This document shows positions 4,986 through 5,030 of a DNA stretch of 5,030 nucleotides, in pieces. The position numbers were made by a program, and so were the translations under genes. Origin of the DNA: Ruminococcus sp. UBA5129. GTDB lineage: Bacteria > Bacillota > Clostridia > Oscillospirales > Ruminococcaceae. Position 1 is the first letter of the stretch. The number at the start of each line of letters is the position of its first letter. Below the pieces are notes generated by a model. The model did not search any database. It was given only the letters and a program-made list of their open reading frames with translations, and had not been told where the DNA came from. The stretch lies in contig DHYN01000090.1 in NCBI GenBank assembly GCA_002414125.1, forward strand, positions 505 through 5,534, read 5' to 3'.

Positions 4986-5030
4986 GAGGTCTGAGTGGAG
5001 AACGAGGATGAAACGAGTACCAGACACTCC
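4956..5030 (-). repeat. Inverted copy of 4631-4705 at the window end (likely fold-back chimera)
   Basis: All 75 bases are the exact reverse complement of 4631-4705, and identity continues to the last base, so the copy may extend further. The join is at 4955/4956. A native GTG/GTC valine codon (of IVEGDSA) would share the first bases, so a short microhomology at the junction is possible. The copy interrupts the topoisomerase frame. Perfect identity without any drift, a position at the sequence edge, and a product that destroys a conserved motif all favour an amplification or assembly chimera over a biological rearrangement. Confidence 0.95.

Noticed and set aside
4631..5030. Site-specific invertible switch
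   Set aside because: Inverted arms lie inside a conserved gene, no recombinase is in the window, and the arrangement destroys the TOPRIM motif; a chimeric fold-back explains it more simply, though it cannot be excluded without reads.

Overview
The window looks like ordinary chromosome from a moderate-GC Clostridia bacterium, probably an Oscillospiraceae/Ruminococcus-type gut or rumen organism. This is inferred from the PPi-type phosphofructokinase, the Cof-type HAD phosphatase, near-consensus TTGACA/TATAAT promoters with 17-bp spacers, and strong GGAGG-type ribosome sites. No marker gene fixes the species. There is no rRNA, tRNA, transposase or CRISPR array.

Layout: the left half is on the minus strand. 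It holds a HAD-family phosphatase (1437-2225) followed by a phosphofructokinase of the pyrophosphate-linked type (42-1256), each with its own clear promoter. The right half is on the plus strand. It holds a seven-helix hemolysin III/TrhA-family membrane protein (2560-3231) with a strong terminator, then the front part of a type IIA topoisomerase B-subunit paralogue (GyrB/ParE-like, from 3645). The longest open frames begin upstream at non-ATG or ribosome-site-internal codons; I moved all four starts to the ATG that follows a proper ribosome site.

The intergenic DNA is richer than usual. The divergent region between the HAD and TrhA genes (2226-2559) carries four copies of an ACTCTACCGACAGT-like element, two hairpins that share an arm, and a palindrome over the HAD -35 box. 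The phosphofructokinase leader has a 26-bp near-perfect palindrome just after the predicted transcription start. The 413-bp gap before the topoisomerase gene contains an orphan minus-strand terminator-like hairpin, thirteen units of a TGATAA-like hexanucleotide repeat, four ~10-bp TGTTGAAA units, and two 8-bp pairings that cross like a pseudoknot.

The most important observation is at the right edge. The last 75 bases (4956-5030) are an exact reverse complement of 4631-4705. The topoisomerase reading frame breaks at this join, just where the TOPRIM motif (IVEGDSA-like) should begin, so the last eight residues of the apparent protein are antisense sequence. This is most simply a fold-back chimera at a contig end; a real inverted duplication is the alternative. 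I see no convincing new defence or mobile system. The novel candidates are regulatory or RNA structures.
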